Of a DNA stretch of 38,615 bases, positions 1 through 8,842 are shown in pieces. The notes under the pieces are model-generated. The model did not search any database and was not told the DNA's origin. It was given only the letters and a program-made list of their open reading frames with translations. This DNA is from an uncultured Clostridia bacterium (lineage in GTDB: Bacteria > Bacillota > Clostridia > Christensenellales > Borkfalkiaceae), in the NCBI GenBank assembly GCA_944372525.1, contig CALVZL010000013.1, positions 1 through 38,615 of the forward strand, in the 5' to 3' direction. Each line of letters opens with the position of its first letter. Position 1 is the stretch's first letter. The position numbers and the translations under genes are program-made.

Positions 1-1
1 C

Positions 2-688
2 AAAGGACGATACGGATATAGGAGAATTACAGCATTATTAAGGCAAAAAAGCATCCCGTTAAACCACAAAACAGTATTAAAACTGATGAAAAGCTTGCAA
101 ATCCGAGGGAAAATGCGCAAAAATGAAAAATATCACTCATACAAGGGAGAAGTCGGAAAGATTGCGGACAATCTCCTTTCGCGCGATTTCACGGCAAGCA
201 AACCGTTTGAAAAACTGACAACGGATGTAACACAGTTTAAAGTCGGGAACGAAAAGGTCTATCTGTCACCCGTTATGGATCTGTATAACAGGGAAATTAT
301 TTCTTACTCCGTATCCATTCATCCCGATTTGGAACAGATACGGGAAATGCTGGAAGGACTTACAAACAAGTTACCGAACGGAGCAACGCCGATCTTTCAT
401 TCGGACCAAGGCTGGCAGTACCAACATGCTGAATACCAAAGATATTTAAAGGAACACAATATTACTCAAAGCATGTCCAGGAAGGGAAACTGTATGGACA
501 ACGGAGCGATGGAGAACTTTTTCGGGCGGCTGAAAGTTGAGATGTTCTACGGCGAAAAGTTTGAAACGGTGGACGAATTCGTCCACCGCCTGAGGGAATA
601 CATTGACTATTGGAACAACGATAGAATCTCTCTCAAACTAAAAGGAATGAGCCCGGTGCAATACCGAACTCATTGCCAAACATTTTAA
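2..688 (+). CDS. IS3-family transposase OrfB (5'-partial)
   Basis: This is an integrase-core (rve, DDE) transposase that catalyses copy-out/paste-in transposition of IS3-type elements, normally as an OrfAB frameshift fusion. The frame is open from the window edge, starting with a YGYRRI segment typical of the HTH_21 region ahead of the core, so the gene is cut by the window rather than broken. Counting from the internal Met at 86, the catalytic triad is D47 (TTDVTQF), D107 (FHSDQGWQYQ) and E143 (DNGAMENFFG). The spacing D107-35-E143 is the hallmark of IS3. The C-terminus (YIDYWNNDR...SPVQYR) is the family's usual ending. No frameshift or stop is seen, so the visible part looks functional. Confidence 0.93.
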   Translation, partial: KGRYGYRRITALLRQKSIPLNHKTVLKLMKSLQIRGKMRKNEKYHSYKGEVGKIADNLLSRDFTASKPFEKLTTDVTQFKVGNEKVYLSPVMDLYNREIISYSVSIHPDLEQIREMLEGLTNKLPNGATPIFHSDQGWQYQHAEYQRYLKEHNITQSMSRKGNCMDNGAMENFFGRLKVEMFYGEKFETVDEFVHRLREYIDYWNNDRISLKLKGMSPVQYRTHCQTF

Positions 689-698
689 TTTAATTTTT

Positions 699-723
699 TG
701 TCCAAACTTTGGGGTTCACTTCA
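699..723 (+). repeat. IS3-family terminal inverted repeat (right end)
   Basis: The 25 bases from TGTCCAAAC to CACTTCA follow the transposase stop by 10 bases and end in CA. Read from the outside this is TGAAGTGAACCCC..., a typical IS3-family terminus. The matching left repeat is outside the window. Confidence 0.7.
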
Positions 724-760
724 AATTCGTTAGGGGCTTTTTCTAAGCTATTTGCGGAAA

Positions 761-1084
761 TTATAAGTTTCTGATCAGAAACTCGCGAAGGGCGCTCTCG
801 GGCACATATCCGAGATTGCTTGCTTTGGGCGTTCCGTTCTCGATCAACACTACATTGGGAATGGACATGACGCCGTATGCCGCCGCCAACTCTCCCTCTT
901 CGTCAACGTTTACCTTCACAAAAACGGCACGATCCGAAAATTCCGCGGCTATTTTGTCCAACACGGGTGCAAGCATTCTGCAAGGGCCGCACCAGCTCGC
1001 CCAAAAATCGCAGACGACGGGCTTCTCCCCGCTCAACAACTCTTGAAATTCCTCCGCATTTACCTCTTTAACATACTGTGACAT
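761..1084 (-). CDS. trxA: Thioredoxin
   Basis: This is a small cytosolic dithiol-disulfide oxidoreductase that reduces protein disulfides and serves ribonucleotide reductase and peroxiredoxins. At 107 residues it has the usual length. The active site WASWCGPCR and the cis-proline segment (SIPNVVLI) are present. An upstream in-frame extension exists, but the ATG at 1084 is chosen because a GGAG site lies 6-7 bases before it and the protein then begins at the normal thioredoxin N-terminus. It is the last gene of the long minus-strand train, 14 bp after hisS. Its last codons overlap an 18-bp perfect palindrome (766-783). An IS3-family end lies about 40 bp downstream, and no classical terminator is seen between. 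Confidence 0.96.
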   Translation of the reverse strand: MSQYVKEVNAEEFQELLSGEKPVVCDFWASWCGPCRMLAPVLDKIAAEFSDRAVFVKVNVDEEGELAAAYGVMSIPNVVLIENGTPKASNLGYVPESALREFLIRNL

Positions 1085-1098
1085 ATTGTTCTCCTTTT

Positions 1099-2358
1099 TT
1101 ATTTTTTCCTTTGTAACAAATATTGCGCCAATTCTTCGAATTTTACACGCTCGGAAGAAGAAGTCGCCATTTCTTTGACTTCTGCAACACCCTCCCGGCA
1201 TTCGGTTTCACCGATTACGGCAACATACCGTGCGCCGAGCTTATCCGCATATTTGAACTGCGCCTTGACGGATCGTTCCATCAAGTCGATCTCGCAGGAG
1301 ATTCCGCTCTTTCGAAGCGTTTCTGCAAGAGAAAACGCCTTCTTTCTGGAGAGTTCGTCCATTCCCAAGAGGTAGCAATCCGCCTTGGGTTCTTCAGGTA
1401 TGCTCGCGCCCTCCGCCGCCATCACCATAAGCAACCGCTCCAGCCCGGCGGCGAAACCGACCGCGGGAACCGCCTTTTCTCCCATCTGTTCAAGAAGCGT
1501 ATCATATCTGCCGCCCCCGAGAACGGTTCCCTGCGCGCCTGCGGCGGACGAAGTAAATTCAAAAACCGTGCGACTGTAATAATCCAATCCCCGCACAATG
1601 GATGAATCAACCGTAAAATGGATCCCGGACTCCTTGAGCAACTCCTTTACCTGCTCAAAGTGCGAACGACAATCCTCGCAGAGATAATCAATCATTCGGG
1701 GCGCTGCGGCAGTATAGCGCTTACATCCTTCTTCTTTGCAGTCAATCATTCGCAACGGATTTTTTTCAAAGCGCGCGCGGCAATCCTCGCACATTTGAGC
1801 AAGGTGAGGCCGAAAATAATCACGAAGGGCCTGCTGATAGACGGCGCGGCATTGTTTGCATCCGATCGAATTGATCTGAAGAGAGACCTCACAAAGTCCG
1901 AGCGATTTCAAAAAAGCATCCGCAAGAGAAATCGCTTCCGCATCCGCAAATGCACCTGCAGAACCGTATAACTCTGCTCCGAACTGATGGAACTCTCTCA
2001 GTCGTCCCGCCTGCGGCCGTTCATAACGGAACGCAGAAATCAAATAATATCCTTTGAACGGCATCGCTCCGCCGGCCAATCCGTTCTCGCAAAAGGCGCG
2101 CGCAACGCCCGCGGTCCCCTCCGGTCGCAGCGTAACGGAACGTCCGCCCTTGTCGAGAAAAGTATACATCTCTTTATTTACAATATCCGTCGTGTCTCCT
2201 ACGCCGCGCAAAAACAGCTCGGTATGCTCAAACGTCGGCGTACGAATTTCACGAAAACCATATCGCCTCGCCGTTTCTCTGGCAGTCTTTTCCACATGCT
2301 GCCAAAGATAAACCTGGGAAGGCAGAATATCTTTGGTTCCCTTGGGTATGTTGATCAT
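1099..2358 (-). CDS. hisS: Histidyl-tRNA synthetase
   Basis: This is a class II aminoacyl-tRNA synthetase that charges tRNA-His. The 419-residue length fits the bacterial family (about 420). Visible signatures are the N-terminal PKGTKDILP, motif 2 (LRPEGTAGVARAF), the histidine-specific RGLDYYSRTVFEF and the C-terminal anticodon-binding domain from about residue 325. A Cys-rich insertion in the middle (CEDCRARF...CKEEGC...CEDC) is common in Firmicutes enzymes. The ATG at 2358 is preceded by a GAGAGGAG site. It lies 16 bp behind hslU and 14 bp ahead of trxA. No T-box leader is seen, which fits its internal operon position. Confidence 0.97.
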   Translation of the reverse strand: MINIPKGTKDILPSQVYLWQHVEKTARETARRYGFREIRTPTFEHTELFLRGVGDTTDIVNKEMYTFLDKGGRSVTLRPEGTAGVARAFCENGLAGGAMPFKGYYLISAFRYERPQAGRLREFHQFGAELYGSAGAFADAEAISLADAFLKSLGLCEVSLQINSIGCKQCRAVYQQALRDYFRPHLAQMCEDCRARFEKNPLRMIDCKEEGCKRYTAAAPRMIDYLCEDCRSHFEQVKELLKESGIHFTVDSSIVRGLDYYSRTVFEFTSSAAGAQGTVLGGGRYDTLLEQMGEKAVPAVGFAAGLERLLMVMAAEGASIPEEPKADCYLLGMDELSRKKAFSLAETLRKSGISCEIDLMERSVKAQFKYADKLGARYVAVIGETECREGVAEVKEMATSSSERVKFEELAQYLLQRKK

Positions 2359-2374
2359 AACAGCTCCTCTCTCG

Positions 2375-3679
2375 TTACAGAACGTACTTTTTCAGGTCTC
2401 GGTCTTTGGTGATTTTGCGCAGGTGGTTTTCCACATAAGCTCGGTCGATCTCTACGGTCACAACCGGATAGTCTCCTCCCGCGTTATAAGAGATGTCCTC
2501 CAGAAGATATTCCATCACCGTATGGAGCCGACGCGCGCCGATGTCTTCGCTTGTGAGATTGATCTCTTCGGAAATTTCCGCGATCGCTTCGATGGCGTCC
2601 GGCAAAAACTTTAAATCAATATGATCGACCGCAAGCAGCATGGCATACTGACTGGTAAGGGAATGCTCTGTCTTGGTGAGAATATTGACGAAATCCTCCT
2701 TGGTAAGGCTGGACAGCTCTACGGACACAGGGAATCTGCCCTGCAGTTCGGGAAGCAGATCCTCCACCTGCGCGACATGGAAAGCGCCAGCCGCAATAAA
2801 GAGCATATAGTCTGTCTTGACCGTACCGTATTTTGTCATGACGGAAGTCCCTTCCACAATGGGAAGAATATCCCGCTGCACGCCCTCTCGTGAAACGTCT
2901 ACCCCTGAGTTGCCTTTGTTGGCGATTTTGTCAATCTCGTCGATAAAGATGATCCCGTCATTCTCTGCACGACGAAGCGCCTCGTCGTGGACGGCATCGT
3001 CATCGATCAGTTTATCCGACTCCTCGGCAATAAAGAGCTTCATCCCCTCTTTTACCGTAATCTTGCGCTTTTTCTTTTTTTGCGGCAACATATCCCCGAA
3101 GATGGAGCCCAAGTTGATTGCCGCACCGCCCGGCACAAGCTCCATGCTCTTCGGTTCGTCGTTGACTTCCGCCTCGATCACCATTTGATCGAAAATCCCC
3201 TTGCGCAGAGAATCCAAAAGATTCGCTTCGAAGACTTCGCGCGCCGTTTCACCGCGATCCGCCTTTTTGGCTTCTGCCAAAATCTTCAGCATTCTTTTTT
3301 CGGCGGCTTCTGTTGCCTTTACGGAAACTTCCGCCGTCTTTTCATCCTTGACGAGACGAATTGCACATTCGACGAGATCTCTTACCATGCCTTCGACATC
3401 TTTTCCGACGTATCCGACCTCGGTATATTTCGTCGCTTCAACTTTAATAAACGGCGCGCGGACAAGCTTAGCGAGCCGACGGGCGATCTCAGTCTTGCCC
3501 ACACCCGTCGGACCTTTCATGATAATATTTTTCGGCGTTACCTCTTCCCGCACTTCCGGAGAGAGCTGAGAGCGGCGATAGCGATTCCTCAATGCGATTG
3601 CCACCGCCTTTTTTGCTTCGTCCTGCCCGATAATGTGCCGATTCAGCTCGGCAACGATCTGTTTGGGTGATAAATCCAT
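2375..3679 (-). CDS. hslU: HslU ATPase subunit of the HslUV protease
   Basis: This is the AAA+ unfoldase that feeds substrates into the HslV peptidase (also called ClpY/CodX). With the ATG at 3679 it has 434 residues, close to the family norm. A longer frame reaches 3850 but overlaps hslV and has no matching N-terminus, whereas the ATG at 3679 follows AAGGAGGAG by a few bases. The protein starts with the canonical LSPKQIVAELNRHIIGQ. Walker A is GPTGVGKT at residues 56-63, Walker B is GIIFIDEIDKI, and the variable I domain in the middle is Lys-rich. The C-terminus ends in DLKKYVL, a tail of the type that docks into HslV. It starts 11 bp after hslV. Confidence 0.97.
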   Translation of the reverse strand: MDLSPKQIVAELNRHIIGQDEAKKAVAIALRNRYRRSQLSPEVREEVTPKNIIMKGPTGVGKTEIARRLAKLVRAPFIKVEATKYTEVGYVGKDVEGMVRDLVECAIRLVKDEKTAEVSVKATEAAEKRMLKILAEAKKADRGETAREVFEANLLDSLRKGIFDQMVIEAEVNDEPKSMELVPGGAAINLGSIFGDMLPQKKKKRKITVKEGMKLFIAEESDKLIDDDAVHDEALRRAENDGIIFIDEIDKIANKGNSGVDVSREGVQRDILPIVEGTSVMTKYGTVKTDYMLFIAAGAFHVAQVEDLLPELQGRFPVSVELSSLTKEDFVNILTKTEHSLTSQYAMLLAVDHIDLKFLPDAIEAIAEISEEINLTSEDIGARRLHTVMEYLLEDISYNAGGDYPVVTVEIDRAYVENHLRKITKDRDLKKYVL

Positions 3680-3690
3680 TCTCTCCTCCT

Positions 3691-4224
3691 TTACACCGTT
3701 TCGCAAACGATATGATCGTTTGTGTAGACGCAGATTTCGCTGGCAATCTTCAGCGCCCGACGTGCAATCTCCTCTGCGGAATAATCGGTATTCTGGATCA
3801 GCGCGCGTGCCGCCGCCAAAGCATAATTGCCTCCGCTTCCGATGGCACAAACGCCGTCATCCGGTTCGATGACCTCTCCGGTTCCGGAAAGGATCAGCAG
3901 TTTCTCTTTATCGGCGACAATCATCATCGCATCAAGTTTTCGTACAATTTTGTCCGACCGCCACAGATCCGCAAGTTCTACCGCAGAGCGCATGAGATTT
4001 CCCGAAAATTTATTCAGCATTTCTTCAAACCGTTCGGAAAGAGAAAATGCGTCTGTAACAGATCCCGCAAAGCCGAGTACGACTCTGCCCCCGTAAATTC
4101 TGCGCACTTTGATTGCCGTTCCTTTAAAAATGACCGCTTCGCCCATCGTGACTTGTCCGTCACCCGCAATCGCAGTCATGCCGTCTTTTTTGACGGCGCA
4201 AATTGTCGTTCCGCGAAATTCCAT
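3691..4224 (-). CDS. hslV: HslV peptidase subunit of the HslUV protease
   Basis: This is the proteasome-like N-terminal nucleophile hydrolase (also ClpQ/CodW) that forms the peptidase chamber of HslUV. It is 177 residues long, the usual size. The N-terminus is [11 protein letters not shown], so a five-residue propeptide would be removed to expose Thr6. Thermotoga and Bacillus homologues are similar in having a short leader instead of the Met-Thr start of Proteobacteria. Other conserved stretches are [29 protein letters not shown] and [16 protein letters not shown]. The ATG at 4224 follows an AAGGAG site by 9 bases. It lies 11 bp after trmFO. Confidence 0.97.
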   Translation of the reverse strand: MEFRGTTICAVKKDGMTAIAGDGQVTMGEAVIFKGTAIKVRRIYGGRVVLGFAGSVTDAFSLSERFEEMLNKFSGNLMRSAVELADLWRSDKIVRKLDAMMIVADKEKLLILSGTGEVIEPDDGVCAIGSGGNYALAAARALIQNTDYSAEEIARRALKIASEICVYTNDHIVCETV

Positions 4225-4235
4225 CCGAATTCTCC

Positions 4236-5534
4236 TTATTTTCCCTCGGCAATGTTGGCGCGAAATCGCAAAATTTCTGCAATTGCTCGCTCGCCGAGAC
4301 GTCTTTTCCTTTCTTTTTTATCTCTGATTTCTCCAAACCCCGCCCCAAGAATTCCATAATTGGCGTTCATCGGTTGAAAATCTTTATTTTCCCGCGCGAT
4401 ATATCGGGAGAGCGCACCGGAGACACAGGTATCTTCCGGAACAATCGCCTCTTTTCCGTTGAGACGATTCCACACATGAAGTCCGCACAGCAGACCGCTC
4501 ATCGCACTTTCGACGTATCCTTCCACGCCCGTGATCTGCCCCGCAAAACGAAGTTCGGGATTATCCTTCACCGAAAAATCCGCGTTCAGGATTTGAGGCG
4601 ACTGCAAAAAAGTATTGCGATGCATGACGCCGTATCGCTCAAATTCCGCATGTTTCAGCGCGGGAATCATTGAAAAAACCCGTCTCTGTTCGCCGAAACG
4701 AAGATTGGTCTGACATCCGACAAGCCCGTAGGATGTTCCCGCTCGGTTTTCCCTGCGAAGCTGCAACACGGCATACGGCCGCTCTCCGCGGCTGTCGCGC
4801 AATCCCACAGGTTTGAAAGTCCCGAACCGAAGCGTGTCCTTTCCGCGCCCCGCCATGACTTCAAGCGGCATGCAGCCCTCAAAAATTTCACCTTTTTCAA
4901 ACGGATGAGGATCGGCCCGTTCTGCCGACAAAAGCGCCTCGACAAACCCTTCGTATTCTTCCCGGATCATCGGGCAATTCAGATAATCCCCTTCGCCTTT
5001 TCCGTAGCGGTCTGCCGTAAATACTTTTGTCATATCGATGCTTTCCGCGGAGACAATGGGCGCGGAGGCATCGTAAAAATGCAACGCTCCTCCGAAACGG
5101 CGGCGGATATCCTCCGCCAACGGCTCCGAAGTCAGCGGACCGGTTGCTACAATCCCCGCTTCCGGAAGACGATCCGCCTCCCGGCAGACGATACGAATAT
5201 TGGGACAGCATTTGATCTGTTCTGTGACATAGGCGCTGAAACGCTCTCTGTCTACGGCAAGCGCGCCTCCCGCAGGGACTTTGCAGCAATCCGCGGCACG
5301 CATCGTAATCGAACCGAGCAGGCGCATCTCTTCCTTCAGAAGCCCGCATGCGTTGCCCCAAATATCGTCGCTTTTGAGCGAATTGGAACAAACCAGTTCC
5401 GAAAAAAGATCGCTGTGATGGGCAGGGGAACGTTTTTGGGGTTTCATGTCGATCAAACATACCTCTGCCCCACGACTTCCCAAAGCCCACGCCGCCTCGC
5501 AGCCTGCAAGTCCCGCTCCGACGATCTCAACCAT
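4236..5534 (-). CDS. trmFO: Folate-dependent tRNA m5U54 methyltransferase TrmFO
   Basis: TrmFO makes 5-methyluridine at position 54 of the tRNA T loop using methylenetetrahydrofolate and FADH2. It is the Firmicutes alternative to SAM-dependent TrmA. The 432 residues fit the family. The N-terminal dinucleotide-binding loop is [15 protein letters not shown], followed by LVCSNSLK with the conserved Cys and, later, [13 protein letters not shown] with the second conserved Cys. The [12 protein letters not shown] segment is also typical. The start codon overlaps the end of topA by 8 bp, indicating coupled translation. In Bacillus a codV/xerC gene sits between trmFO and hslV; here only 11 bp separate them. 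Confidence 0.97.
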   Translation of the reverse strand: MVEIVGAGLAGCEAAWALGSRGAEVCLIDMKPQKRSPAHHSDLFSELVCSNSLKSDDIWGNACGLLKEEMRLLGSITMRAADCCKVPAGGALAVDRERFSAYVTEQIKCCPNIRIVCREADRLPEAGIVATGPLTSEPLAEDIRRRFGGALHFYDASAPIVSAESIDMTKVFTADRYGKGEGDYLNCPMIREEYEGFVEALLSAERADPHPFEKGEIFEGCMPLEVMAGRGKDTLRFGTFKPVGLRDSRGERPYAVLQLRRENRAGTSYGLVGCQTNLRFGEQRRVFSMIPALKHAEFERYGVMHRNTFLQSPQILNADFSVKDNPELRFAGQITGVEGYVESAMSGLLCGLHVWNRLNGKEAIVPEDTCVSGALSRYIARENKDFQPMNANYGILGAGFGEIRDKKERKRRLGERAIAEILRFRANIAEGK

Positions 5535-7731
5535 TGCCTTCTTCCTTCGGTCCGTCAGAACGATAAGAGCAGCCTTTTTTCGAACATTTCTCCTTTCCTT
5601 TTGGCGTTTTCACGATCGCACTGCCACAAACGGGACATTTCGCTCCCGTAGGACAATCCCAGCTCATGAACTTGCATTCCGGATAACCGCTGCAGCCGTA
5701 ATAGACCTTTCCCGTCCGAGTCAGAAGCTTTTTTGTCGGTCTCCCGCATTCGGGGCAAATTCCCTCATACACCGTCTCTTTCTTTTCTCCGTACGGCAAA
5801 GTGGATTTGCATTTCGGATAATTGGGACACGCAAGAAACTTCCCGAACTTTCCTGTCTTGATCACCATCATCGCACCGCATTTAGGGCACGGCGTCTCGG
5901 AGATCTCCTCCTCTTCTTCTCCGATAATGTTCGAACAGGCGGGATAGTTGGAACAGGCGAGATATTTTCCGTATTTCCCCGTTTTGCGGACCATCGGATG
6001 TCCGCATTTTTCGCAAAGGATCTCCGTCATTTCGTCCCCGTCCGTTCCTGCGAAACGAAGTTTCTCCGCAAACGGAGGATAGAACTCGCCAACGATTGCG
6101 TGCCAGTCTTTCCCGCCGTCCTCAATCTCATCCAGTTTTTCCTCCATGCTCGCCGTAAAACCGACGTCCATGATATCCGTAAAATAATGGACAAGCAGAT
6201 CTGTCATCTGATAGGCGACTTCGGTCGGGATCATATATTTCCCGTCTTTCTGGACATATTTTCGCTTGTTCAGCACGGAAATGATCGAAGCATAAGTCGA
6301 AGGTCTTCCGATCCCCTTGTCCTCCATGGCTTTGACAAGCGTTGCATCCGTATAGCGCAGCGGCGGCTTTGTAAACTTCTGTTCGGCCTTAACGTCAAGC
6401 GCAGTGAGCAGGCTCCCCTCGTCGAGAGGCGGAAGCAATTTTGCTTCTTCCTCCTCCTCTTTCTTCGTTTCCTGATAAATCGCGGTGAATCCGGGAAACC
6501 GAAGCGCTTTGCCGCTAGCCTTTAACCCGTAATCTCCGTTTACGATTTCAATCTGCATAGAGTCGTACTGCGCTTCAGACATCTGCGAGGCGATAAATCG
6601 TTCATAGATCAGCTTATATACATTGTAATGCTTTTTGTCGAGCATTTTTTTCGCGCGCTCGGGCGTCAGCTGCATATCGATGGGACGGATCGCCTCATGG
6701 GCATCCTGTGCCCCCTTCTTTGAAGCGTAGTAATTGGGTTTAAGCGGACAGTATTCCGCTCCGAACCGCTCCGTGATATAATTGCGCGCGGCTTTTTGCG
6801 CCTCTTCCGAAACGCGGGTAGAATCCGTTCTGATATAGGTCACAAAAGCGATGTGGCCTTCTCCTTCGACGTCGACGCCTTCATAGAGATGTTGCGCCAT
6901 GAGCATTGTCTCGGGCGCCGTCATGCCCAGTTTGTTCGAAGCGTCCTGCTGGAGGGTACTTGTCGTAAAAGGCGCGGGTGCATGCGATTTGGTCACGGAT
7001 TTCTTTACGCCCGACACGCGGTACTCGCCCGCCGCGAGCGCCGCAAGGACTTCGTCTGCCTTTTCGCGATTTCCGACTTTGATCTTTTTCCCTCTGAATT
7101 TTTCAAGAGAGGCCTTGAACGCCGCGTACTTTTTCTCAAGATCTTGCAAAAACGCCGTGATCGTCCAATATTCTTGCGGAATAAAAGCCTGTATTTCCCG
7201 TTCGCGTTCGACAACAAGGCGAAGCGCCACGGACTGGACCCGTCCCGCAGAAAGCCCGCTGCGAATCTTGTTGTTGAGCAGCGGAGAGAGTTTATATCCG
7301 ACTAAACGGTCCATGACCCGCCGCGCCTGCTGTGCATCCACAAGATTGTTATTGATTTTTCGAGGATGCTCCAGCGCGCGCGTCACGGCAGACGGAGAAA
7401 TCTCGTTAAATTCGATCCGGTTTTCTTTCTCGGCATCCAAATTGAGCACGTTTTGCAGATGCCAGGAAATCGCCTCTCCCTCACGGTCCGGGTCGGTTGC
7501 AAGATAAACTCTGTCTGCCCGCTTCGCTTCTCCCGCAAGACGTTTGATCGTCTCCTCTTTCCCGGGAGAAGTGACATATTTCGGTTCAAAATTATGATTG
7601 ATCGCAACACCGAGCGATTTTTGTGGAAGATCGCGAATATGACCTCCCGACGCATCCACGCGGTATTTCCCTTTAAGATATTTTGAAATAGTTTTTGCCT
7701 TAGAAGGCGACTCTACTATGATGAGATCCAT
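5527..7731 (-). CDS. topA: DNA topoisomerase I
   Basis: This type IA topoisomerase relaxes negative supercoils. It has 734 residues. The TOPRIM domain holds Glu7 (IVESPSKAKT) and D80-P-D82-R-E84 (DPDREGE). The nucleophilic tyrosine is Y299 in FVTYIRTDSTR. The C-terminal quarter carries four tandem C4 zinc-ribbon repeats of the topoisomerase type, each with a CxxCG...C-x-x-YP-x-C pattern except the last, which ends CSKKGC. A short acidic stretch, KKEEEEEAK, interrupts the core at about residue 415. It is 32 bp behind dprA and overlaps trmFO by 8 bp. The dprA-topA-trmFO order is the conserved Firmicutes arrangement. Confidence 0.98.
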   Translation of the reverse strand: MDLIIVESPSKAKTISKYLKGKYRVDASGGHIRDLPQKSLGVAINHNFEPKYVTSPGKEETIKRLAGEAKRADRVYLATDPDREGEAISWHLQNVLNLDAEKENRIEFNEISPSAVTRALEHPRKINNNLVDAQQARRVMDRLVGYKLSPLLNNKIRSGLSAGRVQSVALRLVVEREREIQAFIPQEYWTITAFLQDLEKKYAAFKASLEKFRGKKIKVGNREKADEVLAALAAGEYRVSGVKKSVTKSHAPAPFTTSTLQQDASNKLGMTAPETMLMAQHLYEGVDVEGEGHIAFVTYIRTDSTRVSEEAQKAARNYITERFGAEYCPLKPNYYASKKGAQDAHEAIRPIDMQLTPERAKKMLDKKHYNVYKLIYERFIASQMSEAQYDSMQIEIVNGDYGLKASGKALRFPGFTAIYQETKKEEEEEAKLLPPLDEGSLLTALDVKAEQKFTKPPLRYTDATLVKAMEDKGIGRPSTYASIISVLNKRKYVQKDGKYMIPTEVAYQMTDLLVHYFTDIMDVGFTASMEEKLDEIEDGGKDWHAIVGEFYPPFAEKLRFAGTDGDEMTEILCEKCGHPMVRKTGKYGKYLACSNYPACSNIIGEEEEEISETPCPKCGAMMVIKTGKFGKFLACPNYPKCKSTLPYGEKKETVYEGICPECGRPTKKLLTRTGKVYYGCSGYPECKFMSWDCPTGAKCPVCGSAIVKTPKGKEKCSKKGCSYRSDGPKEEGNG

Positions 7732-7763
7732 GTTTCACCCTTCCCGTCTTCTTATCTGCCGCG

Positions 7764-8840
7764 TCAAAGCGCGGCATATCGGTTTCCACCCGCCTTTACG
7801 GCAAGCCCTTTCAGTTCAAGCGCAGCCAGCACTGCCGTCGCTTCATATATCTGCATTCCTGCCCGCTCGGCAACTAGCTGTGCATGCAACTCCCCCTCCG
7901 CGCGCAGTATTGCCAAAACACGATGTTCTTCCCGAGAAAGAACAGGAGGGTCGATCGCTTCGTCATGCATTCCGAATGCCGAAAAAATATCTTCTGCATC
8001 TGTACAAAGCCCTGCGCCTCTTTTGATGAGTTCGTTGCATCCGACGCCCTGCGAAATACCCGGATTGTAGGGAAAAGCAAAGACATCTCTCCCGTATTCC
8101 GCCGCATAGTTTGCCGTCATCAATGCGCCGCTTCGCGCACCGGCAGAAATCACGAGCACGCCCTCCGACAATCCTGCCAAAATACGATTCCGCGCATGAA
8201 AATAATACTTTTTCACTCCTTCGCCAAGCGGATATTCGGAAATGAGAAGTCCATGTCTCCCGATCTCCTCCTTCCATGCGGCATGCGAAGCGGGGTAGCA
8301 ACCGTCCAGACCGTTCGGAAGCACACAGATTAGATTTCCCTCCCCGAGCGCGCCGCGGGCGGCGGCGATGTCGCCCCCTTCCGCAATACCCGTTACAATC
8401 GTAAACCGACGGGAGAGCCGAGCAGCTACGGCACTACCCAGTTTTTCTGCCCAAGGCGGTGTAATGCGTGAGCCGACGATACAGAACTTTTTTCGTGTAA
8501 GCAATTCCCGGTTCCCCTTTCCGAACAAAACCAGCGGCGGATCGGCAATCGCTTTCAGTGCTTCCGGATATTCTTGATCTGAGACAGTTACTGTGAAAAT
8601 GTCCGCACGCTTCATTCTGACGAGGAGCTCTTCCAACTCCTTTCTGCGCGCAGACAATCCACTACTCTTATATAACCCTCTTGCAGGCTTTTTTATCAGC
8701 TCTGCAAAATATTTTTCAAAATCTCCGAAGAGACGCTCCGGGCTTCCCGCAGCACGGAGCAAAGCCACACGTTCCCGCTGATCTAACCCCGTACAGGAAC
8801 AAAGCCAAATCAAAATTTCGTCCGGTCCGTATTCTTTCAT
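7764..8840 (-). CDS. dprA: DNA processing protein DprA
   Basis: DprA binds incoming single-stranded DNA during natural transformation and loads RecA onto it; it is also widespread in bacteria not known to be transformable. The protein has 358 residues from the ATG at 8840. A TTG two codons earlier is possible but less likely. An N-terminal helical domain is followed by the Rossmann-like core (from about 115) with IVGSR, TGIAEGGDIAAARGAL, the FHARNRILAGLS loop and the SGALMTANYAAEYGRDVFAFP segment. The last 60 residues look like a winged helix. The start lies 2 bp after the comM stop with no good ribosome site of its own, so translation is probably coupled to comM. Confidence 0.95.
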   Translation of the reverse strand: MKEYGPDEILIWLCSCTGLDQRERVALLRAAGSPERLFGDFEKYFAELIKKPARGLYKSSGLSARRKELEELLVRMKRADIFTVTVSDQEYPEALKAIADPPLVLFGKGNRELLTRKKFCIVGSRITPPWAEKLGSAVAARLSRRFTIVTGIAEGGDIAAARGALGEGNLICVLPNGLDGCYPASHAAWKEEIGRHGLLISEYPLGEGVKKYYFHARNRILAGLSEGVLVISAGARSGALMTANYAAEYGRDVFAFPYNPGISQGVGCNELIKRGAGLCTDAEDIFSAFGMHDEAIDPPVLSREEHRVLAILRAEGELHAQLVAERAGMQIYEATAVLAALELKGLAVKAGGNRYAAL

Positions 8841-8842
8841 GA

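Larger units (their letters stand above)
1..723 (+). mobile_element. IS3-family insertion sequence, right part
   Basis: The window opens inside an IS3-type element. It holds most of the transposase reading frame and, about 10 bases after its stop codon, a terminal repeat at 699-723 beginning TGTCCAAAC and ending GGTTCACTTCA. This has the TG...CA polarity of IS3-family ends. The left end, OrfA and the target-site duplication lie outside the window, so completeness cannot be judged. The element lies about 40 bp beyond the 3' end of trxA, in the tail of the long minus-strand gene train. It therefore sits where it would separate that operon from its native downstream sequence. Confidence 0.85.

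Noticed and set aside
1085-1201. N-terminal extension of thioredoxin
   Set aside because: It lies inside hisS and resembles no signal peptide. The ATG at 1084 gives the standard 107-residue protein.
3680-3850. N-terminal extension of HslU
   Set aside because: It would overlap most of the hslV 3' end, has no ribosome site, and the extra residues do not match HslU. The ATG at 3679 has a strong site.
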